Shown here piece by piece: positions 56,198 through 63,701 of a stretch of 64,000 nucleotides of DNA (position 1 is the first letter of the stretch; every line of letters starts with the position of its first letter). The translations under genes were made by a program, and so were the position numbers. Location: contig CANJRG010000006.1 in NCBI GenBank assembly GCA_947476745.1, forward strand, positions 62,001 to 126,000, read 5' to 3'. Under the pieces are notes generated by a model. That model made no database searches, was not told where the DNA came from, and was given only the letters and a program-made list of their open reading frames with translations. Source of the DNA: Acidimicrobiia bacterium. GTDB lineage: Bacteria; Actinomycetota; Acidimicrobiia; Acidimicrobiales; CAIXPF01.

Positions 56198-56310
56198 GGC
56201 GAATTCGCCGCCCGGCCCGAATTCGGCCTCCGCGCCGCTTTCGCCGGGTCTGACCTGGTTGTTCGTTGCGGCGAATCGACGTCGAATCGCTCCGACGGGC
56301 GAATTCGCTG
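56198..56310. repeat. Palindromic repeat, intergenic copy before tpiA
   Basis: GGCGAATTCGCC (56198-56209, perfect palindrome), a near copy GGGCGAATTCGCTG (56297-56310), and the core GCGAATCGACGTCGAATCGC (56271-56290), identical over 20 bases with the copy after uvrA. The 265-base interval 56116-56380 between pgk and tpiA holds only the pgk hairpin and this element. Confidence 0.7.
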
Positions 56311-56380
56311 ACCTCGATCCTCCCGTCATGTTTTCTAAGCAAGCGGCCGGGCCCGGCCGGTCGAACCTCAAGGAAGTCGC

Positions 56381-57154
56381 ATGCGCAAGCCCCTGATCAG
56401 CGGCAACTGGAAGATGCACCACAACCACTTCGACGCCATCACCCTGGTGCAGAAGCTCGGTTACGCCATCGACAAGGACGACGTCGAGGCTGTCGACGTG
56501 TCGGTGCATCCGCCGTTCACCGATCTGCGGTCGGTGCAGACCGTGATCGAGGCCGACAAGATCCCCCTCATCCTCGGCGCCCAGAATTGCCATTGGGAGG
56601 ACAAGGGCGCCTTCACCGGCGAGGTGTCGCCGGCGATGCTGGCCAAGCTGAACGTCAGCTACGTGATCGTCGGCCATTCGGAGCGCCGCGAGCTGTTCGG
56701 CGAGACCGATGAGGACGTCAACCGCAAGGTCAAGGCTGTCCTCACGCACGGGATGACCCCGATCATGTGCTGCGGCGAGACGTTGGAGGAGCGTGAGAGC
56801 GGCGCCACCGACACCAAGGTCGTCGGTCAGGTGAAAGCCGGGCTGGACGGGCTCGACGGGGCCACGGTGGCCGGCGTGGTCGTCGCCTACGAGCCGATCT
56901 GGGCCATCGGCACCGGCCGCACGGCCAGCGCGGAGGACGCCCAGGCGGTGTGCGGCCTGATCCGGCGGACCATCGCCGACACGTTCGGGCAGGCCGCCGC
57001 GGATGGCGTGCGCATCCAGTACGGCGGGTCGGTCAAGCCCGACAACGCCAAGGAACTGATGGGACAGCCCGACATCGACGGGGCACTGGTCGGCGGGGCG
57101 AGCCTCGAGTCCGAGCCCTTCGCCGGCATCGTGCAGTACCGGCTGAAGGACTGA
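56381..57154 (+). CDS. tpiA: Triosephosphate isomerase
   Basis: A 257-residue TIM barrel: SGNWKMHHNH with catalytic Lys, GHSERRELFGE with catalytic His, AYEPIWAIGTG with catalytic Glu, and IQYGGSVKPDN for phosphate. It interconverts the two triose phosphates. AGGAAG stands seven bases before the ATG. It continues the gap-pgk glycolysis group. Confidence 0.98.
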   Translation: MRKPLISGNWKMHHNHFDAITLVQKLGYAIDKDDVEAVDVSVHPPFTDLRSVQTVIEADKIPLILGAQNCHWEDKGAFTGEVSPAMLAKLNVSYVIVGHSERRELFGETDEDVNRKVKAVLTHGMTPIMCCGETLEERESGATDTKVVGQVKAGLDGLDGATVAGVVVAYEPIWAIGTGRTASAEDAQAVCGLIRRTIADTFGQAAADGVRIQYGGSVKPDNAKELMGQPDIDGALVGGASLESEPFAGIVQYRLKD

Positions 57155-57225
57155 CGTCGGGCCGGCATCGGAGCTGTTCGGGCACGGTGTCGAGGGGTTG
57201 GCCGGCCGGGGGCTAGACTTCGCAT

Positions 57226-57459
57226 GTGATTTGGTTGATCATGCCCATCCAGGTGCTGTCCTCGTCGATGCTGCTGTTCCTGGTGTTGCTGCACTCGGGC
57301 AAGGGCGGGGGCATGTCCGACCTGTTGGGCGGTGGTAGCTCGGCCTCGGCTGCGGCGGGCTCGACCGTGATGGAACGCAACCTCGACCGGTTGACCATCG
57401 TCGTGGCGCTGACGTTCACTTTCTCGACCATCACACTGGGCCTCATCCTCGACGCCTGA
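57226..57459 (+). CDS. secG: Preprotein translocase subunit SecG
   Basis: A 77-residue protein with two hydrophobic segments and the SecG loop HSGKGGGMSDLLGGG between them. It helps SecYEG in protein export. GTG at 57226 is six bases after TAGACT (57214-57219); an ATG two bases earlier leads straight to a stop. secG after tpiA is the usual order in many Gram-positive genomes. Confidence 0.92.
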   Translation: MIWLIMPIQVLSSSMLLFLVLLHSGKGGGMSDLLGGGSSASAAAGSTVMERNLDRLTIVVALTFTFSTITLGLILDA

Positions 57460-57505
57460 TCCACCTTGTGGCTGCGGTCACAGCGGTGGCGGTAGCGTCG
57501 CCGTC

Positions 57506-59191
57506 ATGGGCACCATGGTCGAAGGCCAGCGAACGATCGATACCGCTACCGCGACGCACTATCACCAGCAGGGCTGGTGGCGGGATCGGACCCAGCTCGA
57601 CGATTTTCTCGACCAGGCTGCTGCTCATCCCGACCGGGTGGCGGTGGTCAGCGCCAAGCAGGGCAGCCCGCACCTCGAGCGACACACCTATGGTGAGCTC
57701 GAACGGCTGAGTCGGCGTTTCGCTGCGGCGTTCATCGGGCTGGGGGTTCAGCCGGGCGAGGTGGTGTCGGTCCAGCTGCCGAACTCGTGGGAGTTCCCGG
57801 CGCTGGTCTACGGGGCGCTGCGGGCGGGGGCGATCGTGAACCCGTTGGTGCCGATCTTCCGGCGGCGTGAGCTCACGTTCATCCTGAACCGGACCGAGAC
57901 CCGGGTGCTGGTGGTGATCGACCGCTACCGCGGGTTCGACCATGCCGCGATGGGCCTGGAGCTGGTCGGTGAGGTGCCGAGTCTGCAGCACGTGGTGGTG
58001 GTCGGCGATGCGCCGGACGGGGCGTCGAGCTTCGCCGAGGTGTTCTGCAACCGGGCCGACGAGGACGACCCGGCGCTGCTGGCCGAGCTCGAACGGCGGC
58101 GGCCCTCGGTGGAGGACCTCATCGAGATCCAGTTCACGTCGGGCACCACCGGCGAGCCGAAGGGCGTGATCCACAACCACAACACGGTGTATTCGGGTGG
58201 ACGGGCGGTGCGCGACGTGTACGGGCTGGGGTCCGACGACGTGTGCTTCATGGCCTCGACGCTGGCTCATCAGACCGGGTTCGGCTACGGGATGCTGGTG
58301 CCGCTGTCGTTGGGGATGAAGGTCGTCTACCAGGATGCGTGGCAGCCGGAGGAGGCGCTGGACCTGTTCTCCGCCGAGGGGGCGACCTGGACGGTGGGGG
58401 CGACGACGTTCGCCATGGACCTGATCGCCGCCCAGCAGCGGCAGCGGCGTGAGGTGCCGGGCTTCGAGCTGTTCATCTGCGGCGGGGCGGCGATCCCGCC
58501 CCATGTCGTGCACCAGACCCAGGAGTATCTCGGGGCGCAGCTGGTGGCGGTGTGGGGGATGACCGAGAACATGATCACCACCACGACGCGGCCCGGTGAC
58601 CCGGCCGAGCTGGTGGCCGACAGCGACGGGACGCCGGTCGACTGGATGGAGGTCCGCATCGTCGACGACTCGGGGGCCGAGGTGGGCGTTGACGGGGTGG
58701 GGGCATTGCAGTGCCGGGGTCCGAGCCAGGCGCTGGGCTACTTCAAGCGGCCCGACATCTATGCCGCGGCCAGCCCCGGCGACGGCTGGTTCGACACCGG
58801 CGACCTGGCTCGGCGCCGGGCCGACGGCGGCATCCGCATCGTCGGCCGCACCAAGGACCTGGTCATCCGCGGCGGCGAGAACATCCCTGTGGCGGAGATC
58901 GAGAACGTGTTGTTTACCCACCCGGCGGTGCTGGAGGTGGCGGTGGTGGGCATGCCCGACGACCGGCTCGGCGAACGGGCCTGCGCGGTGATCGTGCCGC
59001 GCGAACATGCGGTGGCGAACCCGCCCACCCTGGCCGAGCTGACCGCGTTCCTGGCCGAGGCCGGCATGGCCAAACAGTTCTGGCCCGAGCAGCTGCGGGT
59101 GGTCGAGGCGATGCCCAAGACGCCGTCGGGCAAGATCCAGAAATTTCAGCTCCGCCAGGAACTGGCAGGCGGGTCTGGCTCGCCCGCCTGA
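57506..59191 (+). CDS. Acyl-CoA synthetase (AMP-forming)
   Basis: A 561-residue adenylate-forming enzyme: IQFTSGTTGEPKGVIHNH (AMP-binding loop), WGMTENMITTT, DGWFDTGDLARR, RTKDLVIRGGENI and the C-terminal catalytic Lys in KTPSGKIQKFQLRQ. It activates a carboxylic acid to its CoA thioester; the type resembles short/medium-chain or cyclohexane-carboxylate CoA ligases, but the acid is not known. TAGCGT at 57493-57498 stands seven bases from the ATG. Confidence 0.9.
   Translation: MGTMVEGQRTIDTATATHYHQQGWWRDRTQLDDFLDQAAAHPDRVAVVSAKQGSPHLERHTYGELERLSRRFAAAFIGLGVQPGEVVSVQLPNSWEFPALVYGALRAGAIVNPLVPIFRRRELTFILNRTETRVLVVIDRYRGFDHAAMGLELVGEVPSLQHVVVVGDAPDGASSFAEVFCNRADEDDPALLAELERRRPSVEDLIEIQFTSGTTGEPKGVIHNHNTVYSGGRAVRDVYGLGSDDVCFMASTLAHQTGFGYGMLVPLSLGMKVVYQDAWQPEEALDLFSAEGATWTVGATTFAMDLIAAQQRQRREVPGFELFICGGAAIPPHVVHQTQEYLGAQLVAVWGMTENMITTTTRPGDPAELVADSDGTPVDWMEVRIVDDSGAEVGVDGVGALQCRGPSQALGYFKRPDIYAAASPGDGWFDTGDLARRRADGGIRIVGRTKDLVIRGGENIPVAEIENVLFTHPAVLEVAVVGMPDDRLGERACAVIVPREHAVANPPTLAELTAFLAEAGMAKQFWPEQLRVVEAMPKTPSGKIQKFQLRQELAGGSGSPA
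59166..59190 (+). terminator. Hairpin overlapping the end of the acyl-CoA synthetase gene
   Basis: CAGGCGGG and CCCGCCTG pair over eight bases around a nine-base loop; the right arm includes part of the stop codon. No T run follows. Confidence 0.5.
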
Positions 59192-59325
59192 CGCGGCGGG
59201 TCCGGCCCGCAAGGGTCATGCAGACCTCGCCGGAACCGGCCCCTCGGGTCTGACCTGGCGGTCCCGCCCGGGCCGGAATCGGACCTGCATTCGCAATGGT
59301 GGATGCGGTAAGCTTTCCCGGCCTC

Positions 59326-59409
59326 GTCGGAGTGGCGGAATAGGCAGACGCGCTAGCTTGAGGGGCTAGTGTCCGCAAGGACGTGGGGGTTCAAGTCCCC
59401 CCTCCGACA
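59326..59409 (+). tRNA. tRNA-Leu(GAG), integration site
   Basis: Acceptor arms GTCGGAG (59326-59332) and CTCCGAC (59402-59408) pair fully, discriminator A. The anticodon stem CTAGC/GCTAG encloses TTGAGGG, anticodon GAG (CTC codons). Variable arm GTGTCCGCAAGGACGT is of the long class II type; T loop TTCAAGT. TAAGCT at 59309-59314 is a likely -10. The recombinase gene on the other strand ends inside the T loop, so the tRNA 3' part is probably the attachment site. Confidence 0.93.
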
Positions 59410-61031
59410 CGCACCATAACCCCACGGGGGAGAGCCTCTACGAGGACTCTCCCGTCGGGGTGGTAGGTGAGCGAGATTCCCAGTTCCTGGTAGAGCTCGT
59501 TGCGATCGGTCTCGTCGGCGTCGGCGAGCAGGGTGACGATGTCCTGGAGCGCTTCGACGAGTGCTCGGACCTGGGTCTTGTTGAGCTTGCCGCCGGGCAC
59601 GGAGCGCCCGAGTTGAGCCTGCAGCGTCTTGCGTTCGCGTTCGACTTCGGCGATCCATTTGATGAACGGTCCGAGCTCGGCGTCGGGCTCGTCGAGGGCG
59701 GCGCGGTACTTCCCAAGTCGGCGGTCGCAGTCGGCGATCTGGGCGGTGAGCTCGGCGTGGCGTTCGTCAGCTCGAGGGTCGGGCTCGTCGACGCTGGCGA
59801 GGGTCTGGATCGTCCGGTCGATGTCGGCGTGGAAGGCTTCGTGGAGGAACCGGTTGAGACCGTCGACCACGGCGGCTTCCTTGACGTAGATGCTCTTGGG
59901 GTGGTCGTCGCAGCCGGGGTAGTCCTCCGTGAACTTGCACCGGTAGTAGGCGCGGCCGTGGTTCCACTGGCCCTGCATGCGTCGCCCGCACTTGCCGCAG
60001 CGCATGAGGCCGGCGAGCTGGTAGTTCCGGCTCTGGGTCGGTGCCCGGCGGGTGCGGGTGTTCTGCCCAAAGATGAGCTGTGCAGTCTCGAACTGCTCGG
60101 TGGAGATCAGCGGGTCGTGGACCGGTTCCTGCGACCAGATCCACAGCGAGGTGTCGTTCCAGCGCATGCGGGTCTCGTGACCGAGGCTGACGTCGTCGAC
60201 GTCGATGAGCACCTCGTCCTTGCGCTGCTTGTTCCACACCTCGTAGCCCGTGTAGCGGGGGTTCTGGAGGATCGCTCGGATGGCGCTCTTGGCCCAGCGG
60301 CCTCGCCCGGTGGCGCGATGGGAGTTGCGGTCGGGGTCGTGCCCGGAGGGGGAGGCGATCCCGTCGCGGTTGAGGTCCTGCGCGATGAGGTGGAGCCCCT
60401 TGCCGGCGATGTACTCGGCGAAGATGCGTTGCACGACCGGCGCTGCGGCGGGGTCCGGGGCGAGCACACGGAGGCGCTGGCCGTTGGCGGCCTTGCCCGG
60501 GTGGGGGTGCGGGCCGGCGTCGGCGAGGAGGTACCCGTAGGGTGGCCGGCCGCCGAGGAACCGTCCCTCGATTGCTGCTTGGGATGCCATCGCGGTGCGG
60601 ACACGGGTCTTGATCCGTGAGCGCTCGCCCTTGCTCATCCCGCCGTAGAGCGACATGACCAGGTCGTGGGCTTCGGAGCCAGGGTCGACCGCGCCACCAA
60701 CCTCGGGCACCCACAGCTCGACGCCGTAGTGGACGAACACCGGGAAGGTGAGGCCGAACTGATTGCCGTAGAAGGCGCGTTGAGGCTCACCGATGACCAC
60801 GGCGTCGAAGCCGCGGTGGGGGTTCCGGAACGTGTCGAGCAGGCGTGCTGCCTCGGGTCGCCGCTTCCACGGCAACGATCGTGACTGGCCGATGTCGAAG
60901 AACTCCTCGACGATCTCGCCACCGGTTGGTTCGATGACCTGCCGGGAGCGTGCCAGCTGCCAGTTGCGGGAGGACTGGGGGTCTTGCTGGTCCTCCGTGC
61001 TCACCCGTCCGTAGAAGGCGAAGCGCTTCAT
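59391..61031 (-). CDS. Large serine recombinase
   Basis: A 546-residue recombinase. N-terminal resolvase domain: RFAFYGRVSTEDQQDPQSS with the catalytic Ser in GRVST, and SKGERSRIKTRVRTAM. Recombinase domain: GRFLGGRPPYGYLLADAG, and WAKSAIRAILQNPRYTGYEVW. Zinc ribbon: MRCGKCGRRMQGQW and CKFTEDYPGCDDHP. A coiled-coil region near 440-500 follows. The gene ends with TGA at 59391-59393 inside the T loop of tRNA-Leu, so its last six codons are tRNA sequence. ATG at 61031 is five bases after the preceding stop. Confidence 0.93.
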   Translation of the reverse strand: MKRFAFYGRVSTEDQQDPQSSRNWQLARSRQVIEPTGGEIVEEFFDIGQSRSLPWKRRPEAARLLDTFRNPHRGFDAVVIGEPQRAFYGNQFGLTFPVFVHYGVELWVPEVGGAVDPGSEAHDLVMSLYGGMSKGERSRIKTRVRTAMASQAAIEGRFLGGRPPYGYLLADAGPHPHPGKAANGQRLRVLAPDPAAAPVVQRIFAEYIAGKGLHLIAQDLNRDGIASPSGHDPDRNSHRATGRGRWAKSAIRAILQNPRYTGYEVWNKQRKDEVLIDVDDVSLGHETRMRWNDTSLWIWSQEPVHDPLISTEQFETAQLIFGQNTRTRRAPTQSRNYQLAGLMRCGKCGRRMQGQWNHGRAYYRCKFTEDYPGCDDHPKSIYVKEAAVVDGLNRFLHEAFHADIDRTIQTLASVDEPDPRADERHAELTAQIADCDRRLGKYRAALDEPDAELGPFIKWIAEVERERKTLQAQLGRSVPGGKLNKTQVRALVEALQDIVTLLADADETDRNELYQELGISLTYHPDGRVLVEALPRGVMVRVGGGT

Positions 61032-61036
61032 GATGG

Positions 61037-61210
61037 TCACGAGGCTATGCGGTCGGCGTCCGCGCCGCTGCCGGCCTCGTCGAGGGTCCGGGCGGCTGCC
61101 TTGCGCATGATGCGGAGCAGCACCCGAGCTGCGCCCGGACTGATCACGAAGTCGCCACCGTCGAACACGACCTCGACCGTCTCCCCTTGGCCGCTCCTGA
61201 GCACTTCCAT
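61037..61210 (-). CDS. 57-residue protein before the recombinase
   Basis: ATG at 61210 to TGA at 61037, ending five bases before the recombinase ATG (TGACCATCATG), so translation is likely coupled. The protein starts MEVLRSGQGETVEVVFDGGD and has VLLRIMRKAAARTLDEAG in the middle. No known family. It could be a helper of recombination such as a directionality factor, judged only from position and size. Confidence 0.55.
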   Translation of the reverse strand: MEVLRSGQGETVEVVFDGGDFVISPGAARVLLRIMRKAAARTLDEAGSGADADRIAS

Positions 61211-61284
61211 GACCAGGGAGAAGCGCGACCGTTGAGGTCGGACGCGACGAGGACGGCTGCCTCAACGCGTCTTCGAGGGTGGCC

Positions 61285-62037
61285 TCAGCCGGCGAGACGC
61301 CTCAACCGTTCCACGGCGCTCGGATCCGTGAACTCCTGAACGGTGTGCTGACCGTTGAGGATCTTGACCAGGTCAGCGTCCAGGTCGTCCCGCTCAACGC
61401 GGACGGTCCAGCTCACCGCTCGCCGGTGGCGGGCATGTGGATCTGCCGTCGCCACGAAGTGGTAGGGCCCGACGAACTCGCCGATGGCGACGGTTCGGTC
61501 CCGGAGCGGCAGGACGACCAGGTCGCCCGTAGCCGCCTCCCAGAGAAAGCGGCGCCAGTACCCGACGAAGATCGCAATCGCTCTCGGCGACCGGTCCCTC
61601 ATGGACGAAGTGAGAAGGTCGCGGATGGTCTCGGCATCGTCGATGGCGCTGAGATCGCCGATCTCATCACCGCCGACGCTGACGAACCCGTTTGCGAGCA
61701 TTCGCTTCTCGAGATCCTCGTCGAGCCACGCGTGAACACGAAAGGCGCGGCGTGCCGACGAGGAGGTGGTTGCCGCAAGAGGTGCTCGCGCCGCCTCCGT
61801 TGGGGTGCTGATCATCTCGAGGACCTGCATGAGCGCCGTCCTGTTGACCGGGTCGGCGTGTGCGATGGCATTACGGAGATGCCGAGCGGTCCGCAGCGTC
61901 GTGTACGCGATGCCCGTGCTGTCGGCGATCTCCTCAAGGGCGCTGTCGCTCATCTCGCGGTAGCCGTATTGCTTGCGCAGAGACTCGAAGGCCATCACGA
62001 ACTCGTGGTTGAGGCGTAGCTCCTCGTCCGTCGCCAT
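61285..62037 (-). CDS. HEPN-like protein with restriction-associated C-terminal domain
   Basis: A 250-residue protein. The N-terminal helical part has a helix-turn-helix-like stretch (ALEEIADSTGIAYTTLR) and then RHLRNAIAHADPVN, matching the R-N-x3-H motif of HEPN ribonucleases. The C-terminal part, AIFVGYWRRFLWEAATGDLV with IGEFVGPYHFVA, HRRAVSWTVRVERDDL and VQEF, follows the PUA-like domain attached to several restriction enzymes (Mrr/McrB-like). AGGAGGG stands six bases before the ATG. It is probably a defence or regulatory protein of the element; I know no exact match. Confidence 0.6.
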   Translation of the reverse strand: MATDEELRLNHEFVMAFESLRKQYGYREMSDSALEEIADSTGIAYTTLRTARHLRNAIAHADPVNRTALMQVLEMISTPTEAARAPLAATTSSSARRAFRVHAWLDEDLEKRMLANGFVSVGGDEIGDLSAIDDAETIRDLLTSSMRDRSPRAIAIFVGYWRRFLWEAATGDLVVLPLRDRTVAIGEFVGPYHFVATADPHARHRRAVSWTVRVERDDLDADLVKILNGQHTVQEFTDPSAVERLRRLAG

Positions 62038-62181
62038 CCAGACCCTCCTGCAACGTGGTCCAAGGACTCAACCCTCACGGGCGGCGTCGTCGCCTCGGCT
62101 CCACGCCTTCCGACTCGCAGCGTAGGCAGCAGACCAGTTCGACGAGCACACAGACTCGCCGCTCCCTGCGGGAGCGGACAG

Positions 62182-62475
62182 GTGAGCCGTGCGGCGTGGG
62201 GCGAGCCCCGACTGTTCCCGGCGGTGGACAACGCCGTCGTGGAGCGGTTCAGGGTGCGGGTGGCGGGCGGGTTGTTCGGGCCCGTGCAGTCGAGCTTGGC
62301 GATGGCGGTGGCGCAGGCCCGTGCGGCCGCCCTGGCCGGTGGCCGGGTGGAGATCGTTGCGGTCGACGGGTCGGCGGTCGTGGTCGATCGTCGTGACGGT
62401 CGGTTCGTGGTGACGCCTTGGGGGGCGGCGTCGTGGCCCTCCCGTTGTGAACGTCTGCTCGCCGAGCACGGATGA
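62182..62475 (+). CDS. Small protein of unknown function
   Basis: A 97-residue protein beginning MSRAAWGEPRLFPAVDNAVV, alternating strands and a helix (VQSSLAMAVAQARAAALAGG), with no known motif. It lies six bases upstream of the parB-like gene, on the same strand, so the two probably form an operon. GTG/ATG choice: GTG at 62182. The 144-base gap to the divergent HEPN-like gene holds no visible gene. Confidence 0.5.
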   Translation: MSRAAWGEPRLFPAVDNAVVERFRVRVAGGLFGPVQSSLAMAVAQARAAALAGGRVEIVAVDGSAVVVDRRDGRFVVTPWGAASWPSRCERLLAEHG

Positions 62476-62481
62476 ACGGGG

Positions 62482-63621
62482 ATGACCCTGATGCTGACCA
62501 TGCTTCCCATCGACTTGGTCGTTGCGGCCGAGGACAACCTTCGCCGTCGCACCGGTGACGTGCGCGATCTCGCCGCCAGCATCATGGCGGTGGGGATCAT
62601 CGAGCCGCTGCTGGTGTCGCCGATCGCCGAGGACCGTTACGTGATCGTTGCCGGGCACCGCCGTTACGCTGCTGCGGTGAAGGCGGGGCTGGCCGAGGTG
62701 CCGTGCACGGTGCGCCAGCTGAGTGATGCCGAGCGGGTCGAGATCATGCTGGTGGAGAACCTCCAGCGTTCGGACCTAACCCCGATCGAGGAGGCGTCGG
62801 GCTACTTCCGGCTCGTCGAGCACGGCATGACCCAAAAGGAGCTCGCTCGCCGGATCGGGCGCTCGGCCCGCCATGTCGCCGCCCGCCTGGCGCTGCTGGA
62901 GCTGCCCAAGACCGTGCAGGACGAGCTCCAGAGTGGAGCGATGACCGTTGCCGACGGCCAGGCGCTGCTGGTGTTCCGGGGCCAGCCCGAAGTGATCGAG
63001 CGACTGCTCGCCGACGAGTGGAACCGCCGCGACATCGAGCGAGCGGTGCTGCGCGAACAGCACCGGCAAGAGGCGGCGAAGGCCAACGCGGAACGACGGG
63101 GCGCCGCCGAGGCACAGCGTGCTGCCGAGCCGGACGACACGTCCGACGAGGGCGGCGATCCAGTACCGGCGAAAGGCGCCGGCACCCAAGAGCCGGGCCT
63201 CCGGCGGCAGGACCCGATGGCCGAGGAACGTGCTCGGGCCAAGGCCCGCAACCAGGCGAGCAAGGCGCGCATCGAGTTCACCCGCGCCCTCATCGAACGT
63301 CGCGTCCCGAAGGGCGATGCCATCGCTCTGATCGCCGTGCAGGTGCTCGCTGACCTCTCCGCCGCTCACGCTCGGATCGCCTGCGCCATGCTGGGCATCG
63401 AGCCGATCGAGGGCCGCTTCGGACCAGACCACCGCGGTGCAATCGAGGCGCACGCAGCCAGCGGGGCGACCGCCCGTGACCGGGCGCTTCTCGCCGCTGC
63501 ACTGGCCATCGGCGAGGAGAGCACCAAGTGCAACGCCACGTCGGCGACGGCGCAACGCCACGTCGAGTTCCTCGCCACGTACGGACTCGACCAGCCCGAC
63601 ACCACCACCGAGCGCCGTTGA
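62482..63621 (+). CDS. ParB/KorB-like DNA-binding protein
   Basis: A 379-residue protein. ParB/Srx-type domain: DLAASIMAVGIIEPLLVSP, VAGHRRYAAAVKAGL and LVENLQRSDLTPIEEASGY. Helix-turn-helix: MTQKELARRIGRSARHVAAR. A charged, low-complexity linker (~215-260) and a helical C-terminal domain follow. Such proteins partition plasmids or regulate genes of mobile elements. No parA is seen in the window; it may lie beyond the right edge or be absent, as with solitary KorB-like regulators. Confidence 0.85.
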   Translation: MTLMLTMLPIDLVVAAEDNLRRRTGDVRDLAASIMAVGIIEPLLVSPIAEDRYVIVAGHRRYAAAVKAGLAEVPCTVRQLSDAERVEIMLVENLQRSDLTPIEEASGYFRLVEHGMTQKELARRIGRSARHVAARLALLELPKTVQDELQSGAMTVADGQALLVFRGQPEVIERLLADEWNRRDIERAVLREQHRQEAAKANAERRGAAEAQRAAEPDDTSDEGGDPVPAKGAGTQEPGLRRQDPMAEERARAKARNQASKARIEFTRALIERRVPKGDAIALIAVQVLADLSAAHARIACAMLGIEPIEGRFGPDHRGAIEAHAASGATARDRALLAAALAIGEESTKCNATSATAQRHVEFLATYGLDQPDTTTERR

Positions 63622-63647
63622 CACTTCAGCGTCAAAACAGATTGAAC

Positions 63648-63676
63648 TTGACTGTCACACCACTCATGTTGAATAT
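63648..63676 (+). promoter_or_regulatory. Sigma-70-type promoter in an AT-rich spacer
   Basis: TTGACT (63648-63653), 17 bases, GAATAT (63671-63676): a good -35/-10 pair ahead of the partial gene at 63702. Just upstream TTGAC...GTCAA (63618-63635) is an inverted repeat that may bind the ParB-like protein or another regulator. Confidence 0.6.
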
Positions 63677-63701
63677 GAGAACAGACACCGGAGGAAACGT
63701 G

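Noticed and set aside
56198-56310. CRISPR or insertion-sequence ends for the GAATTCG/GAATCGACG repeats
   Set aside because: No regular spacing, no transposase gene and no target duplication visible; a dispersed palindromic repeat fits better.
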